In this document: positions 14,645 to 16,479 of the stretch, piece by piece
How the letters are laid out: every line of letters begins with the position of its first letter
How positions within the stretch are numbered: the first letter of the stretch is position 1
Assembly: GCA_030740315.1 (NCBI GenBank)
Contig: JASLXN010000001.1
Location: 1-16,479 of the forward strand
Source: Dehalococcoidia bacterium
GTDB taxonomy: Bacteria; Chloroflexota; Dehalococcoidia; JACVQG01; JAHKAY01
Direction of reading: 5' to 3'
Length of the DNA stretch: 16,479 nt
Translations under genes and position numbers: made by a program
The notes under the pieces: generated by a model
What the model saw: only the letters and a program-made list of their open reading frames with translations
What the model was told of the DNA's origin: nothing
Databases searched by the model: none

Positions 14645-15772
14645 ATGAGCGCATTTGATAAATTTGAGGAAGTCCGCCTCGACCGTCATAAGTACGCCAA
14701 AGAATGGAAGGAGCGCACCGGACGCCGGGTATTCGGTTACTTCTGCACTTATGCTCCTGAGGAGCTAATCCATGCCGCCGGTATCTTGCCGGTGCGGGTG
14801 CTGGGAAGCCATGAGCCTGTGGATGTCACCGAGCCGTACATTCCCAGCCAGTGGTGCCCTTACTGCCGTGACACCCTCGCACAGGGGCTGCTGGGCAGGT
14901 ATGACTACATAGAAGGGCTGGTCTATACTTTTGCCTGCGCACACATCTGGAACACCTATCTTAGTTGGACCCGTCACATACCCCCGTCCTACTACCATCA
15001 CATGTATATCCCGGAGCACTTCTACAACCCGCATGCCAGGGCAGCATTGATTGATGAGATAAATGACTTCAAGCAGGACTTTGAGAAATGGTTGGGCCGC
15101 CCCATCACGGATGCCGATTTGGACCGTACCATTGATGTGTATAACACCAATATCCAACTACAACATCAGATATATGAGACTCGCAAGCTGCCCAACCCGC
15201 CGATCACCGGGGCGGAGGCCCATAGCATGGTTATAGCGGGCCAGCTCATGGACAAGGAGGAGCATACCCAACTATTGCGGGAGGCCTTGGCCGAAATCAA
15301 GCGTAGGCAGGGTATACAGGACCCCGGCATAAGGCTGATTATTCTGGGTAGTGAGAACGATGATGTAGGCCTGACCAGCTTTATAGAGTCCCTGGGGGCC
15401 ACAGTGGTGATAGACGAGACCTGTGGTGGTAGCCGTTATTTTTGGCAGCCCATAACCCCACAGGAAGACAGGGTAGCTGCTATAGCGGACCGCTATATAA
15501 GTCGGCCTCCATGTGCTCACAAGGACTTGGTAGACCGCAAGCGGCTTGATTTCATCAGGCAACGGGTTGAGGAGTACAAGGCCCAAGGGGCCATATTCAT
15601 CCTGCAGAAATTCTGCGATATTTACGAGTTTGACATCCCCGCCATGCAGAAGATGCTGAATGAAATGGGAATTCCTTTATTGACCCTGGAGATGGATGTT
15701 ACCACTCCATATGGCCAGTTCGGGACCCGTGTTGAGGCTTTTCTGGAGACTCTGCAATTGGAACTGGTATAA
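14645..15772 (+). CDS. bcrC: Benzoyl-CoA reductase-type subunit C (BcrC/BadD-like)
   Basis: A 375-aa member of the 2-hydroxyacyl-CoA dehydratase / benzoyl-CoA reductase D-component family. Class I benzoyl-CoA reductase uses ATP and ferredoxin electrons to dearomatise benzoyl-CoA in the cytoplasm; subunits B and C form the substrate-reducing half with iron-sulfur clusters. BcrC-like stretches are GYFCTYAPEEL (31-41), LPVRVLGSHEP, WCPYCRDTLAQG (70-81), NPPITGAEA, QLMDKEEH, LGSENDD, SRYFW and QKFCDIYEFD. Candidate cluster cysteines are C34, C71, C74, C98 and C324. It starts at ATG 14645 with GGAGG 11 bases upstream. A bcrB-like gene follows after 49 bases, the order seen in bcrCBAD and badDEFG. 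The actual substrate could be another aryl- or enoyl-CoA, since 2-hydroxyacyl-CoA dehydratases share the fold. The ATPase subunits would lie beyond the window. Confidence 0.87.
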   Translation: MSAFDKFEEVRLDRHKYAKEWKERTGRRVFGYFCTYAPEELIHAAGILPVRVLGSHEPVDVTEPYIPSQWCPYCRDTLAQGLLGRYDYIEGLVYTFACAHIWNTYLSWTRHIPPSYYHHMYIPEHFYNPHARAALIDEINDFKQDFEKWLGRPITDADLDRTIDVYNTNIQLQHQIYETRKLPNPPITGAEAHSMVIAGQLMDKEEHTQLLREALAEIKRRQGIQDPGIRLIILGSENDDVGLTSFIESLGATVVIDETCGGSRYFWQPITPQEDRVAAIADRYISRPPCAHKDLVDRKRLDFIRQRVEEYKAQGAIFILQKFCDIYEFDIPAMQKMLNEMGIPLLTLEMDVTTPYGQFGTRVEAFLETLQLELV

Positions 15773-15821
15773 CAGGAGCGGACATAGCGCTACGAGCTTG
15801 GTGCAAGCTTAAGGAGGCAGC

Positions 15822-16479
15822 ATGGCTACACTGACGAAATACCCTACTAAGCCTATAAAAGTATGGGGGAAGATGAAAGAGTTGCGGCGTAAGCACTTTC
15901 ACCGTACTTGGAACGCCCGAGAGAACGGCGGCATCGTAATCAACGGCATCGTAGAGGCTTTTCTGGGTATGTTCGCCGGGTTTGGAGAGTTCGGCAATCC
16001 CTCTTACGGCCCCTATTTCACAGTGTTGATGCGAAACCCGGACCAACTGACAAAGGTGCTTGAAAGCGCAGAGGCTTGGGGCCTGAACCGGGAGATTTGC
16101 TCCTCGATGCGTTGCCACTTGGGTCAACTAGTGAGCGGCATGTCCACCAAAAACCCGAAGGGTGGAGAGGTAGTCCCTGATTTCTGCTTCCAGTTCAATA
16201 ACTGCCATTCCATGGTGAAAACAGGGCAGATTTTCCACGAGGAGCAGGGCCTGCCCTACTTTGTGCTGGATGTCCCCTGGAAAACTCGGGATATCGAGAT
16301 GAAGTATCAGGTGGCCCAGCTCAACGAGGCCGTAGAGTGGATTGAGAAGACCACAGGCAAGAAGTGTGATGACGAGTTGTTGATTGAGGCCACCAACAAT
16401 GAGTGGGAGTCCGCTACACTATACTCTAAAGTATGCATGCTTCAGAAAACCACCCCAGCACCGTACGACATGCGACAGC
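15822..16479 (+). CDS. bcrB: Benzoyl-CoA reductase-type subunit B (BcrB/BadE-like), 3' end outside window
   Basis: An open frame of 219 codons runs from ATG 15822 off the window end. AAGGAGG (15811-15817) is 4 bases upstream. It opens with a basic leader (KVWGKMKELRRKHF), then a block with VINGIVEAFLGMF. EICSSMRCHLG (91-101; C93, C98) aligns by eye with the EDVCTYVKADIG region of Thauera BcrB. FCFQFNNCHSMVKT (121-134; C122, C128) aligns with its YTGCFTFMKW. LPYFVLDVPW (near 146) and KKCDDELLIEATNN (near 187) are also family-like. About 200 residues are expected to be missing. With the upstream subunit it would form the benzoyl-CoA-reducing half of the complex. Family is fairly sure; substrate is inferred. 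Confidence 0.85.
   Translation, partial: MATLTKYPTKPIKVWGKMKELRRKHFHRTWNARENGGIVINGIVEAFLGMFAGFGEFGNPSYGPYFTVLMRNPDQLTKVLESAEAWGLNREICSSMRCHLGQLVSGMSTKNPKGGEVVPDFCFQFNNCHSMVKTGQIFHEEQGLPYFVLDVPWKTRDIEMKYQVAQLNEAVEWIEKTTGKKCDDELLIEATNNEWESATLYSKVCMLQKTTPAPYDMRQ

Overview
The window reads as chromosomal DNA of a GC-rich bacterium, most likely an anaerobic or facultative Chloroflexota of the class Dehalococcoidia. This rests on two things. The first is the run tyrS / class V aminotransferase / serA / DUF1015 / ligA / pth, which I remember from Dehalococcoides-type genomes (from memory, not searched). The second is the presence of benzoyl-CoA-reductase-type genes, reported from sediment members of that class. 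There is no tRNA, rRNA, CRISPR array or insertion sequence.

Region 1 (1-7481) is core housekeeping. It holds the 3' end of tyrS, a class V aminotransferase translationally coupled to a long-form serA (probably serine or glyoxylate metabolism), a convergent DUF1015 gene, then ligA and pth on the plus strand. Genes are tightly packed and intact.

Region 2 (7482-9839) is looser. It has a gene-poor stretch, a frameshifted and truncated remnant of an old-yellow-enzyme-family (2,4-dienoyl-CoA reductase type) oxidoreductase ending in a 17-bp perfect inverted repeat, an intact family III (CaiB/BaiF-like) CoA-transferase, and a long leader before csoR.

Region 3 (9676-13350) is a copper-resistance locus. 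It holds two similar TATAC-N9-GTATA palindromes, a CsoR repressor with the full Cu(I) ligand set, a small two-knuckle zinc-ribbon frame broken by an in-frame TAG, a two-HMA-domain CopA Cu(I) ATPase whose 5' coding end carries a 25-bp perfect palindrome of the same ATAC-N9-GTAT design, a 72-aa two-helix membrane protein, and a decayed membrane-peptide frame. The parts fit a copper-derepressed csoR-copA operon with possible additional repressor contact inside copA.

Region 4 (13351-14537) holds a lipid-anchored mono-haem cytochrome c and a PerR-type regulator whose metal ligands match Bacillus PerR one for one. Each has its own sigma-70-like promoter. Together with copper export they point to a cell that meets oxidants or has a respiratory chain, unlike cytochrome-poor Dehalococcoides.

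Region 5 (14563-16479) starts with a strong promoter and holds bcrC then bcrB (cut by the window end), in the order of the bcrCBAD/badDEFG operons for ATP-dependent benzoyl-CoA reductase. With the CoA-transferase and the dead dienoyl-CoA-reductase-like gene, this suggests CoA-dependent degradation of aromatic or alicyclic acids.
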